Assembly: GCA_004843165.1 (NCBI GenBank)
Contig: CP039459.1
Coordinates: 1,119,501 to 1,183,500, forward strand
Reading direction: 5' to 3'
Length of the DNA: 64,000 nt
Source: Acetobacteraceae bacterium
Lineage (GTDB): Bacteria > Pseudomonadota > Alphaproteobacteria > Acetobacterales > Acetobacteraceae
The notes beneath the pieces were generated by a model that was not told where the DNA came from, ran no database searches, and saw only the letters and a list, made by a program, of their open reading frames with translations. The translations under genes and the position numbers were made by a program. Shown piece after piece: positions 7,800 to 16,498 of the stretch (positions are counted from its first letter, which is position 1; each line of letters starts with the position of its first letter).

Positions 7800-9526
7800 T
7801 GAAGATTATGCGCTATATTATGGGGCCCTATCGTTGGCTTTTACTGGGGGGACTGCTTCTTTCCTGCTTGGCCTCAATGGCAAATTTCTGTCTGATGTTT
7901 CTTTCAGGCTGGCTGCTGGCCGCTGCCGCCGCTGCGGGGATGGGCGGATTGGTTGTGCGTAATATGTTTAATATTGCCCTGCCGGCAACAGGGGTTCGAT
8001 TTTTTGCTATTTCAAGAATTGTCGCCCGTTATGGGGATCGTTTGCTTAACCACGATGCCGCTTTAAGGGCGACAGGACGCTTGCGCGCTTGGTGTTTTCA
8101 GCAACTCATTCCAAATTCCGTTCGTCTTTCACAAATGACGCGTGGGGGGGATTTCCTAGGTCGGTTTGTAACAGATACGGAAAAGATGGGGCAGGTCTAT
8201 TTGGATGTTTGGCTGGTCGTTGGAACAGCTTTTATTTCCTCGATTCTTGCCGCTATTTTAGTGGCATGTTTTTCACTTTCCTGTGGGCTATTACTTTTCT
8301 CAGCGTTATTGAGTGTGGGGCTTTTTCTGCCGTGGCTTGCCGGTTTTTTTGCAGCAGAACATGTTTTAGATAATGTCAAAAATATGGAAAAACTTCAGGG
8401 AGAGCTTGTGGAGGATATGCAGGGAATGCCTGATATTCTCTTTTGCGGGACGGCGGACATGCGTCTGAAACAGGTGGAGAACATTCAAGCTCAGGTAAAT
8501 CATTCGGCTTTAAAAGAAGTTTTTCGAGTCAATATTTTACGTCATTTGGTTCCGGTATTTGCAACCGTTACCTTGGTTTTGACAGTTATTTTGGCGGATC
8601 GGGACTATCTCATAAATAAAATTTCAGCGCCGCAGATTGCCATGCTGGCACTTGGGGCGCTTGCGGCGTTTGAGTTTGTGGCGCCTCTGGTCGATGCACG
8701 GCTTGCTTGGCATCGTTTTAAACGGGCAAATGAACGGGTTATGGCTTTGTGTGGTCTTCCAGAAAAGAAGTCTGAAACCGCTTATTTAAAGGATGGTAAA
8801 TCTGTCACACTTGCAACACATATTAGTTCAGACATTGCCCTAAATCGTGATAATGCGCATATCCTAGTAATCAATGAGGTTACGTTATTCTATCCGGGAC
8901 AGAAATTTCCTGTTCTTGATAGGCTTTCTCTTACCTTAGGTAAGGGAGAGCGCGTGGCAATAATAGGCCCTTCGGGGGCTGGAAAGACCAGTTTAGTCCG
9001 TCTTTTAGGTGGACTTATGCTCCCAAGTTCGGGACGTATTTCCGTAAAAGGTTCTCCCTTGGGAGAGGCTGAGGAAGGCGGGGCTTTTCAGTCTGTTGGG
9101 GTTATGGCGCAGGATTTTCATCTTTTTGCTGGAAGCGTGCGTGATAACCTACTTCTTGCTTGTCCCGGAGCGAGCAAGGAGGAAATGTGGGAGGCACTTG
9201 CTTTGGCAGGGCTGGCGGATGAGGTCAAGCAGATGGAGAATGGCTTGGATACGCAAGTTGGGGAGCAGGGGATTCGTATCTCAGGTGGGCAGGGGCGTCG
9301 GCTTGCTGCGGCTCAGATACTGCTCCGTAAACCTGAGTTGCTCATCCTTGACGAACCGACGGAAAGCTTACCTTCAGAAGTTGGCACGACTCTCATATCG
9401 TCGATTCTTAATGCTTTGCCTGAGGCTGCTGTTGTTTGCATTACGCACCGGCAGGAGCCACTGGCATTTATGGATCGTGTCTTGCGGTTACAGGATGGAA
9501 GGTTTTGTCCGGAAGAAGTTTCTTAA
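7799..9526 (+). CDS. cydC: CydC, subunit of the CydDC thiol ABC exporter
   Basis: Partner of CydD, 575 residues. The N-terminal transmembrane domain starts with a strongly hydrophobic segment (residues 12-50) and includes ARYGDRLLNHDA, which is typical of CydC. The C-terminal ATPase has Walker A GPSGAGKTS near residue 390, signature ISGGQGRRLAAAQILL near 495, Walker B LLILDEPTESL and CITHRQE as the H-loop. The D-loop region (TESLPSE) is divergent, as is common when one site of a heterodimeric ABC protein is degenerate. It overlaps cydD by one base and is followed by cydA after 70 bases. Confidence 0.94.
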   Translation: MKIMRYIMGPYRWLLLGGLLLSCLASMANFCLMFLSGWLLAAAAAAGMGGLVVRNMFNIALPATGVRFFAISRIVARYGDRLLNHDAALRATGRLRAWCFQQLIPNSVRLSQMTRGGDFLGRFVTDTEKMGQVYLDVWLVVGTAFISSILAAILVACFSLSCGLLLFSALLSVGLFLPWLAGFFAAEHVLDNVKNMEKLQGELVEDMQGMPDILFCGTADMRLKQVENIQAQVNHSALKEVFRVNILRHLVPVFATVTLVLTVILADRDYLINKISAPQIAMLALGALAAFEFVAPLVDARLAWHRFKRANERVMALCGLPEKKSETAYLKDGKSVTLATHISSDIALNRDNAHILVINEVTLFYPGQKFPVLDRLSLTLGKGERVAIIGPSGAGKTSLVRLLGGLMLPSSGRISVKGSPLGEAEEGGAFQSVGVMAQDFHLFAGSVRDNLLLACPGASKEEMWEALALAGLADEVKQMENGLDTQVGEQGIRISGGQGRRLAAAQILLRKPELLILDEPTESLPSEVGTTLISSILNALPEAAVVCITHRQEPLAFMDRVLRLQDGRFCPEEVS

Positions 9527-9596
9527 GCCCGGTTTCCTTGTGGGAGCCGTTCGATAACAGGCATATTTTCTTTTTCCTGAATTCAGGAGATTTATA

Positions 9597-11189
9597 GTGG
9601 ATTTAATTAACCCGGTTGTAGTGGATCTATCGCGATTTCAGTTCGCGTTGACCGCTCTTTACCATTTTATGTTTGTCCCATTGACTTTGGGGCTGACATT
9701 CTTTTTAGCGGCATGTGAGACAGCTTATGTCATCACAGGTCGTGAACTTTACAAAGAGATTACCAGATTCTGGGGACTCCTCTTTGGCATTAACTTTGCT
9801 CTCGGTGTTTCTACCGGTATGACGATGGAATTCGAGTTCGGAACCAACTGGTCCATGTACTCGCATTTCTTCGGTGATATCTTTGGAACGCCTCTCGCCG
9901 TTGAAGGCTTGGTGGCGTTCTTTATGGAAGGAACATTCGTTGGGATCATGTTCTTTGGCTGGGACCGTCTAAGTCGTCCCGTTCATTTGGCTGTGACATG
10001 GATTGTTGCCCTTGGCTCCAACCTTTCAGCTTTGTGGATCTTGATTGCCAACGGAAACATGCAGGTGCCACGTGGCGGTTATTTTGACCCGCACACAATG
10101 CGTCTTCAGATGGACAGCCTAGAACAGGTTGTTTTCAACATGGATGCACAGGCTAAATTTGTTCATACCTCTGTTGCAGGTTACGTGTGTGCAGCGATGC
10201 TGGTGATGGGTGTGAGCGCCTTTTACCTTCTTCGTGGCCAATATCGTGATTTTGCGCTTCGTTCATTCCGTATTGCTTCTGTTTTCGGTATTTTTGCGAT
10301 TGTTGCCGCAATCGTTGCCGGGGATGCGCTTGGTGTTTCCGATTATGAAGATCAGCCAACAAAGCTTGATGCGATGGAAGGTATCTGGGAAACAACGCAG
10401 CCACCTTTCGCACCTTGGGCTCTTTTTGCGATTCCAGATCAGAAAGCACAGACAAACCATTTTGAACTTGGGATTCCATATGTTTTGGGTCCATTGGTTA
10501 CACATAGCTTCAGCACCCCTGTTTTGGGTATGCGTGAACTTCAAGTACAGGCAGATCCAAAAATCCGCTCCGGTATCTTGGCGCTTACAGCATTGCAGTC
10601 CTATGCAAAAACACAATCTCAGGATGATCTAGATCTGTTCCGTGCACATGAGGGTGACCTCGGGTACGGCTTCCTCGCAATGCCACATGCACCATTGCAG
10701 GATGTCTCTCAGATTACAGCAGATCAGCTTGATAACGTTGTTAAAGCCACACAGCCAGACATTCTTCCAAATGTTTTCGTGACTTTCTGGGGCTTCCGCT
10801 TCATGGTCTTCTTGGCTGGTTGGTTTATGTTGCTTTTCGGTATCGGCGCATGGCTGAGCTTGAAAAATCAAATCGAAAATTATCCATTGGTTCTCAAAGC
10901 GCTTGTTTACTCCATTCCGTTGCCTGTTCTTGCGACAGAATATGGTTGGGTTGTTGCTGAGTGCGGACGTCAGCCTTGGACTGTTTTCGAGAAGTTGACA
11001 ACATTCGTTTCTGCTTCTTCCCATAGTGTCGGTTACATGATTTTCTCTTTGATTGGTTTTGCCGTGATTTACACAGCATTCATCATTGTTGAAATGTACC
11101 TGATGTTCCGTGTCGCTCGCTTAGGCCCAACAAATTTGTTGGAACATGCTTCAAGCGAACAGCACATCAGCCAATATAGCGAGGTCTAA
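9597..11189 (+). CDS. cydA: Cytochrome bd ubiquinol oxidase subunit I
   Basis: Large subunit of the inner-membrane bd quinol oxidase, 530 residues, close to the 522 of E. coli CydA. Visible hallmarks are His23 in LYHFMFVP (haem ligand position), GTNWSMYSHFFGDIFGTPL, EGLVAFFMEGTFVG with conserved acidic residues of the proton channel, FVHTSVAGY (haem ligand His near 190), FWGFRFMVF containing the haem b558 ligand Met, and AECGRQPW. Between them lies a periplasmic quinol-binding loop (about residues 250-380) long enough to suggest a long Q-loop enzyme rather than the short cyanide-insensitive CioA type. The start is GTG 9597 behind CAGGAG. Confidence 0.95.
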   Translation: MDLINPVVVDLSRFQFALTALYHFMFVPLTLGLTFFLAACETAYVITGRELYKEITRFWGLLFGINFALGVSTGMTMEFEFGTNWSMYSHFFGDIFGTPLAVEGLVAFFMEGTFVGIMFFGWDRLSRPVHLAVTWIVALGSNLSALWILIANGNMQVPRGGYFDPHTMRLQMDSLEQVVFNMDAQAKFVHTSVAGYVCAAMLVMGVSAFYLLRGQYRDFALRSFRIASVFGIFAIVAAIVAGDALGVSDYEDQPTKLDAMEGIWETTQPPFAPWALFAIPDQKAQTNHFELGIPYVLGPLVTHSFSTPVLGMRELQVQADPKIRSGILALTALQSYAKTQSQDDLDLFRAHEGDLGYGFLAMPHAPLQDVSQITADQLDNVVKATQPDILPNVFVTFWGFRFMVFLAGWFMLLFGIGAWLSLKNQIENYPLVLKALVYSIPLPVLATEYGWVVAECGRQPWTVFEKLTTFVSASSHSVGYMIFSLIGFAVIYTAFIIVEMYLMFRVARLGPTNLLEHASSEQHISQYSEV

Positions 11190-11190
11190 T

Positions 11191-12342
11191 ATGATTATAG
11201 CGGGCTTTTCGGTCTATGTGGCCTGTAAACTGATTTGGGGCTTTTTGCTTACGGTTCTGTTAGCCATGGTCGGCCTTATGGTCGGTATGGATATGGGCGT
11301 GGGTACAATGCTCAATTTTGTGGGGCGTGATAATGATGAGCGTCGCACACTCTTAGCCATGATCGGCCCTCATTGGGAAGGTAACCAAACTTGGTTCATT
11401 CTCTGTGGTGGTGCCATTTTTGCGGCCTTCCCAACTCTGTACGGTACTTCTTTCTCCGCACTTTATATTGTCATGATTCTCCTTCTGTTTATCATGATTT
11501 TACGTCCTGTTGCGTTTGAATATCGTGGCCTTGTTGAATCCAACATTGCACGTACCTGCTGGGATTGGGCTTTCTTTGTCTCCGGCTTTGGTCCAATGAT
11601 GATTTTCGGTATGGCTATCGGAAATGTCTTAGAAGGTATCGGCTTCCACTTCTTGTGGAATGGTCAGTACATTCAAGATGAATCATTCTTGGCTTATCTC
11701 CTCAACCCATTCGCAATTCTTTGCGGATTGATGTCTGTTGCCCTTAGCATTCAGCAAGGTGCCTCCATTATTATGGTTGACGGTGTTGGTGTTCTTTACA
11801 AAAGAGCTCAAGCTTGGGGTGTGATTGCTGGTCCTGTTGCAGCAGTTCTTTTTCTTGTTGGCGGTTTTTATGTCTTTAGAATGACAGGCTTCAACATGGT
11901 TGATGCTGATCCTGCAATGGCTTCCTATCCGCTTCTTGGACAGCATGCGGAAATGGTAAGAGGCGCATGGCTAAACAATTACAATGCACATCCAATTCTT
12001 TGGATTTTCCCTGCATTGGCGCTGTTTGCTATCCTTGCACAATCTGTTTTGATTAAACTTGAAAAAGCAGATATTGCTTGGTGGAGTGGTCTTGGTGTTT
12101 GGGCTGGTGTTATCGGCACCGTTGGTTCTGCCATGTTCCCATTCTTGATGCCTTCTTATAAAAATCCTGATCAGAGCTTAACGCTTTGGAACGCTGTTGG
12201 CAGTGAATATGGATTGACATGCATGGTTGTTTTGGCGGGTATCTTTATCCCTGTAATCCTATGCTACACATCTTGGTGCTACTGGGCGATGCGCGGTAAA
12301 GTGACCATTAATGATGTCATCAATAATGATCACGGCTACTGA
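11191..12342 (+). CDS. cydB: Cytochrome bd ubiquinol oxidase subunit II
   Basis: Second core subunit of the bd oxidase, 383 residues with about nine hydrophobic helices. Diagnostic parts are GMDMGVGTML (residues 28-37), GPHWEGNQTWFILCGGAIFAAF and LRPVAFEYRG. The chosen start, ATG 11191, lies one base after the cydA stop with GAGG seven bases upstream. The frame is open further upstream inside cydA, but those residues are not CydB-like. It forms the oxidase with CydA and with the small subunit encoded next. Confidence 0.95.
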   Translation: MIIAGFSVYVACKLIWGFLLTVLLAMVGLMVGMDMGVGTMLNFVGRDNDERRTLLAMIGPHWEGNQTWFILCGGAIFAAFPTLYGTSFSALYIVMILLLFIMILRPVAFEYRGLVESNIARTCWDWAFFVSGFGPMMIFGMAIGNVLEGIGFHFLWNGQYIQDESFLAYLLNPFAILCGLMSVALSIQQGASIIMVDGVGVLYKRAQAWGVIAGPVAAVLFLVGGFYVFRMTGFNMVDADPAMASYPLLGQHAEMVRGAWLNNYNAHPILWIFPALALFAILAQSVLIKLEKADIAWWSGLGVWAGVIGTVGSAMFPFLMPSYKNPDQSLTLWNAVGSEYGLTCMVVLAGIFIPVILCYTSWCYWAMRGKVTINDVINNDHGY

Positions 12343-12365
12343 GTCAAACAGGAAAGGAAGTATTT

Positions 12366-12596
12366 ATGTATAAACAAAATTCCAGTTTGGCGAAGCTTTT
12401 CCTTGAATTTTGCGGCCTCGCTGCAATCGTTCTTTTTGCAACCTTGGTTGCAATGGTGACTTCTCATTGCGGTCCTTGGTATTTGATTTGGCTCATGGGC
12501 ACAACGATGGCAGTTGTCATCGCTGCGGTCAGTGGTGAATATGTCGATATCCAAGACAAGGAAAGAGTTACAGAAGAAAGGAATAGCAATGTTTGA
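12366..12596 (+). CDS. cydX: CydX-like small subunit of cytochrome bd with N-terminal extension
   Basis: A 76-residue protein directly after cydB, preceded by AGGAAG. Residues about 38-62 (GPWYLIWLMGTTMAVVIAA then EYVDIQDKE) align by eye with the whole of E. coli CydX (MWYFAWILGTLLACSFGVITA, then LEHVES). W-Y-x-x-W-x-x-G-T-x-x-A is shared, with the acidic residues just after the helix. CydX stabilises the bd haem sites. Unlike the usual 35-50 residue CydX, this one has an extra hydrophobic segment at residues 10-32, so it may span the membrane twice. The CydX assignment is inference from position and this motif. Confidence 0.7.
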   Translation: MYKQNSSLAKLFLEFCGLAAIVLFATLVAMVTSHCGPWYLIWLMGTTMAVVIAAVSGEYVDIQDKERVTEERNSNV

Positions 12597-12678
12597 ATAT
12601 GTTGTTTTCGCCATTCCATTACTCTTTTTAGGAATTTATGGCACAGCTGCTCTTATTATGAAGAAGCTTTATCCATAA
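12589..12678 (+). CDS. 29-residue single-helix membrane peptide at the end of the cyd operon
   Basis: A short ORF below usual annotation limits. ATG 12589 overlaps the end of the CydX-like gene by eight bases and has AGAAAGGA as ribosome site about eight bases upstream. The product is 29 residues: MFEYVVFAIP, then LLFLGIYGTAALI and a basic tail MKKLYP. That is one transmembrane helix with positive charges at the C-terminus. Size and position recall the accessory bd subunits CydH/CydY or CydS, but no sequence motif proves homology. Two hairpins follow immediately, so it is the last cistron. The coding call rests on ribosome site, overlap and operon position. Confidence 0.6.
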   Translation: MFEYVVFAIPLLFLGIYGTAALIMKKLYP

Positions 12679-12687
12679 TCCTTAAAT

Positions 12688-12717
12688 ATGATGCCTGCTC
12701 TTTTGAACAGGCATCAT
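12688..12717. terminator. Perfect 10-bp hairpin after the cyd operon
   Basis: ATGATGCCTG and its exact complement CAGGCATCAT flank a 10-base loop, starting 10 bases after the last cyd cistron. There is no U-tract, so it may be an mRNA-stabilising or processing hairpin ahead of the terminator that follows. Confidence 0.6.
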
Positions 12718-12725
12718 AGTGGAAT

Positions 12726-12763
12726 AAAAAAAGCCTGCTCCATGAAATGGAGCAGGCTTTTTT
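12726..12763. terminator. Bidirectional rho-independent terminator between cyd operon and folE
   Basis: Stem AAAGCCTGCTCCA / TGGAGCAGGCTTT with a 4-5 base loop, preceded by a run of A and followed by a run of T. It can end both the rightward cyd transcript and the leftward folE transcript, whose stop is at 12779. Confidence 0.9.
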
Positions 12764-12778
12764 GTGGTTTAAATTCTT

Positions 12779-13387
12779 TTAAAGCGAAGAGGGCTTTAAG
12801 AGAGAAAAAATTTCCTGGCGTTTTGCAAGATTCTCTTCCCATTCTCCTGCGACTTCAAAGGTCGTTGTGCAACTATGCGCAGCTCGAATACCTCTCAGAC
12901 TCATGCAAGCATGTTCGGCCTCAATGATCACAAGAGCCGCTTTTGCCTCTAAATCATGGATGAGGGCTTCAAGAATTTGCTTTGTTAAGCGCTCTTGAAG
13001 TTGTGGTCTTCGTGCATAGCCATTGACCATACGTGCCAATTTAGAAAGGCCTGTGACTTCTTTTCCATTGGAGAGGTAGGCGAGATGAACTTTGCCTGTT
13101 ACGGGCAGGAGATGATGCTCACAAAAGGAGATAAAGGGAATATCTCGAACGATCACAGGCGTTTTGCAATTTTCAGAGGAAAAACGGGTTTTGAGATGAT
13201 CCCCTGGATTCTCATACAGCCCACTAAAGAATTCCAGCCATGCTTTTGCCACACGTTTGGGAGTCTCTTGCAAGCCTTCACGTTCTGGATTTTCACCCAG
13301 CGCAAGCAGCATTTCTTTGACAGCTTTTTGCATACGCTCTTGGGCATTTTCAGGCAACGTGATTGCCTTGTTAAGATTGTCGTTCAT
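12779..13387 (-). CDS. folE: GTP cyclohydrolase I
   Basis: Converts GTP to 7,8-dihydroneopterin triphosphate, the first step of tetrahydrofolate synthesis. It has 202 residues. The zinc site is visible as Cys89 and His91/His92 in SFCEHHLLP and Cys161 in EHACMSLRGI. The substrate-binding GLSKLARMVNGYARRPQLQERLTKQI is intact. It is the last gene of the leftward run dsb-like, folP, folBK, folE, 53 bases after folBK, and ends at the shared terminator. Confidence 0.96.
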   Translation of the reverse strand: MNDNLNKAITLPENAQERMQKAVKEMLLALGENPEREGLQETPKRVAKAWLEFFSGLYENPGDHLKTRFSSENCKTPVIVRDIPFISFCEHHLLPVTGKVHLAYLSNGKEVTGLSKLARMVNGYARRPQLQERLTKQILEALIHDLEAKAALVIIEAEHACMSLRGIRAAHSCTTTFEVAGEWEENLAKRQEIFSLLKPSSL

Positions 13388-13440
13388 TTTTTATTTCGAT
13401 CTATTTACTTGTTACAGCGTTGTTTATTTTTAAAACGGAG

Positions 13441-14295
13441 TCATGTTTTTAAATGACCAAGTAATTTTTTTACAGTATTTTCGCCAATTTTTAAATTAGG
13501 ATCAATTTCGGCAAAAGGTTTGAGAACAAATTCCCGCAAGGCCGCCTCCACATGTGGAAGGTTTAAGGCTGTACTTTTAATTTTAAAATGACTGTAAAAA
13601 ATAAGGTCAATGTCAATATGGCGAGGCCCCCATTTTTTGGAGGGAACACGGCCGATTTCACGCTCCAGCTTTTTCAACGCCCGCAAAAGTGCAAAGGGAT
13701 CAAGAGTGGTTTGGCCTGTTAAACATTGGTTGAGGAATTTCCCCTGATCTGTTTTCCCCCAAGGTTCCGTTTCTAAAACCGGAGAGGTTTTAAGCACCTC
13801 AAACTCGTCTAAAAGATTTAAGCTGTTAATGGCTGCTTCTAAAAAGGCTTCTCGTTCTCCTAAATTGCTACCGAGGGCAATTCCAACGGGATAGATTTTA
13901 GTCGCAATATGGCTGATCTGTACCTGCTTTTGCAGAGAGTTCTCTCCAAAATGAGAGGGAAGGGGTGCCTCTGGTTTTTTGATGAGGATTTTTACCTGAT
14001 TGAGATTATCAAAGGCTTCGAGCAGAGCGCTTCCAAGTTTTTTAGAAAGTGTTTCAATTAAATTAAAACAATTTTTTTGAACAAAATTTTCGACAAATTG
14101 ACAGAGATTGGCATAGCAAATGGTTTGGGAGAGGTCATCTTGAGCTGTCATGCCAAGCCATTCTGGCGGGGTTACGGAAAGGTCTAAGGAAATAAGAAAG
14201 GGCTGAGGGATTGTTTTTTCATGGGCAAGTACGCCATGACAGGCCATGATTTTTAAGTCCTGAATTTGAACATGGATCAAAGGAGGGGAGATCAT
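13441..14295 (-). CDS. folBK: Fused dihydroneopterin aldolase / HPPK (FolB-FolK)
   Basis: A bifunctional folate enzyme of 284 residues. Residues about 6-120 are dihydroneopterin aldolase (LKIMACHGVLAHEKTIPQPF, then the SQTICYANL region and FNLIETLSKKL). Residues about 133-284 are 6-hydroxymethyl-7,8-dihydropterin pyrophosphokinase (PVGIALGSNLGEREAFL, TSPVLETEPWG, FLNQCL, and the signature GPRHIDIDLIFY). The two catalyse consecutive steps. The start codon overlaps the stop of folP (ATGA, 4 bases). Separate genes are the more common state; the fusion is in frame with no sign of damage. Confidence 0.93.
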   Translation of the reverse strand: MISPPLIHVQIQDLKIMACHGVLAHEKTIPQPFLISLDLSVTPPEWLGMTAQDDLSQTICYANLCQFVENFVQKNCFNLIETLSKKLGSALLEAFDNLNQVKILIKKPEAPLPSHFGENSLQKQVQISHIATKIYPVGIALGSNLGEREAFLEAAINSLNLLDEFEVLKTSPVLETEPWGKTDQGKFLNQCLTGQTTLDPFALLRALKKLEREIGRVPSKKWGPRHIDIDLIFYSHFKIKSTALNLPHVEAALREFVLKPFAEIDPNLKIGENTVKKLLGHLKT

Positions 14296-15140
14296 GGTGC
14301 AGTAGATTCCTGATGGTATAAGGCCTGAAAAAGGTGAAGAAAGGTTTTATGGGCTAAAATATCATGAACCCGTAAAATATCTGCTCCTTTAAGGGCAGCA
14401 AAAAGATCAGCACTTAAAGTTGCGGGAAGGCGTTCAGATGCAGCCTGTGGATGCGGACTAAATTTTTCTAAAAATCTTTTTTTAGAAAGACCAATCAGGA
14501 CAGGGAGATGATAGGTCTGTTTTAAAAAAGGAATGAGGGAAAGACATTCCATATTTTGCTCAGGTGTTTTTCCAAACCCGATCCCCGGATCTAAAATAAG
14601 TTTTTCTTGAGGGATACCAGCTTTTTTTGCAATAGCGAGAGATTTTTCAAAGAAAATCTGAAATTGTTCCTTTAAAGGGAAAGAGGCGTTTGCCTGGGGA
14701 AGAGATTGCATCACAACAATAGAAGGGCATTGCCCGGTGCTTTGTGTATGTTTTGTAATGGCAAAAGCCATATGCGGATCTGTTTGGAGGCCGCCAACAT
14801 CATTGATGATTTCTGCGCCATAAGAAAGTGCAAAAGAGGCTGTCTCAGATTTATACGTATCAATGGAAAAGGTAATGTTTTCTGCTTTTAAAAGGGATAA
14901 GACAGGTCGGAGACGTTCAATTTCTTTTTGAGCAGAAAGCGGTATGAAATGCGGACGTGTTGATTCAGCGCCGACATCAAGAATATCCGCCCCTTCAAGG
15001 AGAAGATTCTTTGCTTGCGCCAGAGCCGTTTTGGGTGAAAAAAAACGTCCCCCATCTGAAAAAGAATCCGGAGTGACGTTTAAAATTCCCATCAATTTGG
15101 GCAGGATAAAATCCTGCCCATTGATTAATTTTTTTAGCAT
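14292..15140 (-). CDS. folP: Dihydropteroate synthase
   Basis: Joins the pterin pyrophosphate made by FolK with p-aminobenzoate to give dihydropteroate; the sulfonamide target. It has 282 residues with a TIM-barrel layout: GILNVTPDSFSDGGRF near residue 18, ILDVGAESTRPH near 54, FSIDTYKSE near 94, EIINDVGG, ILDPGIGFGKT near 183 and GLSKKRFL. It starts seven bases after the stop of the upstream thiol-disulfide gene and overlaps folBK, so the four genes are probably one transcript. Confidence 0.95.
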   Translation of the reverse strand: MLKKLINGQDFILPKLMGILNVTPDSFSDGGRFFSPKTALAQAKNLLLEGADILDVGAESTRPHFIPLSAQKEIERLRPVLSLLKAENITFSIDTYKSETASFALSYGAEIINDVGGLQTDPHMAFAITKHTQSTGQCPSIVVMQSLPQANASFPLKEQFQIFFEKSLAIAKKAGIPQEKLILDPGIGFGKTPEQNMECLSLIPFLKQTYHLPVLIGLSKKRFLEKFSPHPQAASERLPATLSADLFAALKGADILRVHDILAHKTFLHLFQALYHQESTAP

Positions 15141-15146
15141 TGGGTT

Positions 15147-15947
15147 TTAGGAAGGGTCTGTTGGTAGCTCTTTAGTGAGATCATTCATTTCTTTAAGGCT
15201 TAAACCGCCGGGAACAGGCAACTGGCCAAAGAGGAAATAAGGGGTGCCTTCCATACGGGCCAGACGGGAAAGATGAATATTTTGATTCATTTCCTCAGTG
15301 ACTTTCTTGCTGGAGAAATCAGCATGGAAGCGTTTTTGGTCAAGTTTGAGCTGGGTCGCAAATTTATCAATCTGCGCTTCATCTACCGTAGAAGCTTTCA
15401 TGATTAAATCACGCATTTCTTTGTATTTTCCCTGCTGTTCCGCAGCAAAAATAGCCTTGACCGCATATTGGCTTGCATCTCCCAAAAGCGGAACTTGTCG
15501 TTCAATGAGGCGAACATCTGGGTGTGCTTTGATATAATCGGCCAGAACAGGCACCATCCGTTTGCAATAGCCGCAACGAGGATCAAGAAAAGCTGTTAGT
15601 GTTTTTTTAGCGTCTTTATTTCCCCAAATGCTTTGTGGTGTGGCTTTGAGAAATAGTGCCCAATTTTTCTGAATGCTTTGTGTGACTGCCGTACTGTTTT
15701 CTTCATCCGCCTTTTGACGCAATGACATGAGGGCATCTGTGAGGATGGAAGGGTCTTTTTTCAAAGCATTCCGAACAATCTCAATAATGGCTGTGCGTTG
15801 TTTTTGGGAAAAAACCTGCTCTGCCGCCGTTTCTTTACTGGAGGGAGCCGCCGCATTCGCAGCGGAAAAAGAGGTGAGAGCAATGCCGGAAAGAAGGGCA
15901 AAACAGCTTGCTGTTTTGAGAAGAGAAGATTTTGAAAACGGATTCAT
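15147..15947 (-). CDS. Periplasmic DsbA-family thiol-disulfide protein
   Basis: Secreted thioredoxin-fold protein of 266 residues. The signal peptide covers residues 1-32 (ending FSAANA). An N-terminal helical region follows (about 45-110), then a DsbA-type domain with the redox motif Cys125-Gly-Tyr-Cys128 in DPRCGYCKRMVP and a cis-Pro loop in GTPYFLFG. The arrangement resembles the Com1/ScsC group, in which an N-terminal helical part can oligomerise. Its likely role is forming or shuffling disulfides in the periplasm. It is first in the leftward folate run, although no functional link to folate is known. Confidence 0.85.
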   Translation of the reverse strand: MNPFSKSSLLKTASCFALLSGIALTSFSAANAAAPSSKETAAEQVFSQKQRTAIIEIVRNALKKDPSILTDALMSLRQKADEENSTAVTQSIQKNWALFLKATPQSIWGNKDAKKTLTAFLDPRCGYCKRMVPVLADYIKAHPDVRLIERQVPLLGDASQYAVKAIFAAEQQGKYKEMRDLIMKASTVDEAQIDKFATQLKLDQKRFHADFSSKKVTEEMNQNIHLSRLARMEGTPYFLFGQLPVPGGLSLKEMNDLTKELPTDPS

Positions 15948-16121
15948 AGACAGAACTTTTTAAATGAGTTTGAAGTTCTTTGAATATAGGTAATCTCTAA
16001 ATAGAGTGAAAGAGCTGGTAGAAAATCCCGTCGTTTTGATGAAAGGTGTGCTTCTGTTATTTCAGCGTAAAACCGCTTATAAAATGGGGACAATTATTCT
16101 TTAAAGGGTGAAAGCGAACAT

Positions 16122-16439
16122 ATGGCTTGGATATATTTATTGCTGGCGGGCGTAACGGAAATTGGCTTTACAACATCAATGCGTTTTATTCAAAGCTGGC
16201 GGGATATTGGCTGGATTTTGAGTGTAGTCTTTTTCTCGGTTATTAGTTTGACATTGGTGCAGATGGCCTCACGTACTATTCCAATGGGAACCGCTTACGC
16301 TGTTTGGGTTGCATTAGGTGCTGTTGGAACGGTTTTACTTGGCATGATTTTTTTTGGAGAACCTGCCTCAGCGCTTCGTTTTTTATGTATTGCCGGTATC
16401 GTTTTCTGTGTGGCAGGCCTCAATTTGACAGGTGGCTAA
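16122..16439 (+). CDS. Small multidrug resistance (SMR) family transporter, Gdx/SugE-type
   Basis: A 105-residue four-helix inner-membrane protein that works as an antiparallel dimer exchanging protons for small cations. The essential glutamate is Glu13 (LLAGVTEIGF), the position seen in Gdx/SugE rather than Glu14 of EmrE. The motif IPMGTAYAVWVALGAVGTVLLG matches the Gdx group, which exports guanidinium. I looked upstream for a guanidine riboswitch and saw none. It is followed 59 bases later by the peptidase gene on the same strand. Confidence 0.85.
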   Translation: MAWIYLLLAGVTEIGFTTSMRFIQSWRDIGWILSVVFFSVISLTLVQMASRTIPMGTAYAVWVALGAVGTVLLGMIFFGEPASALRFLCIAGIVFCVAGLNLTGG

Positions 16440-16498
16440 GCATTTTAAAAAATGATTAGAATATTTTATTTATTGAAAAAAGGCTTTCCCGTTCGTTT

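Noticed and set aside
11146-11190. Longer CydB start inside cydA
   Set aside because: The added residues do not resemble CydB; ATG 11191 has GAGG and sits just after the cydA stop.
16000-16121. Guanidine riboswitch ahead of the Gdx-type SMR gene
   Set aside because: No paired hairpins with ACGR loops or ykkC-like core could be found in the upstream bases.
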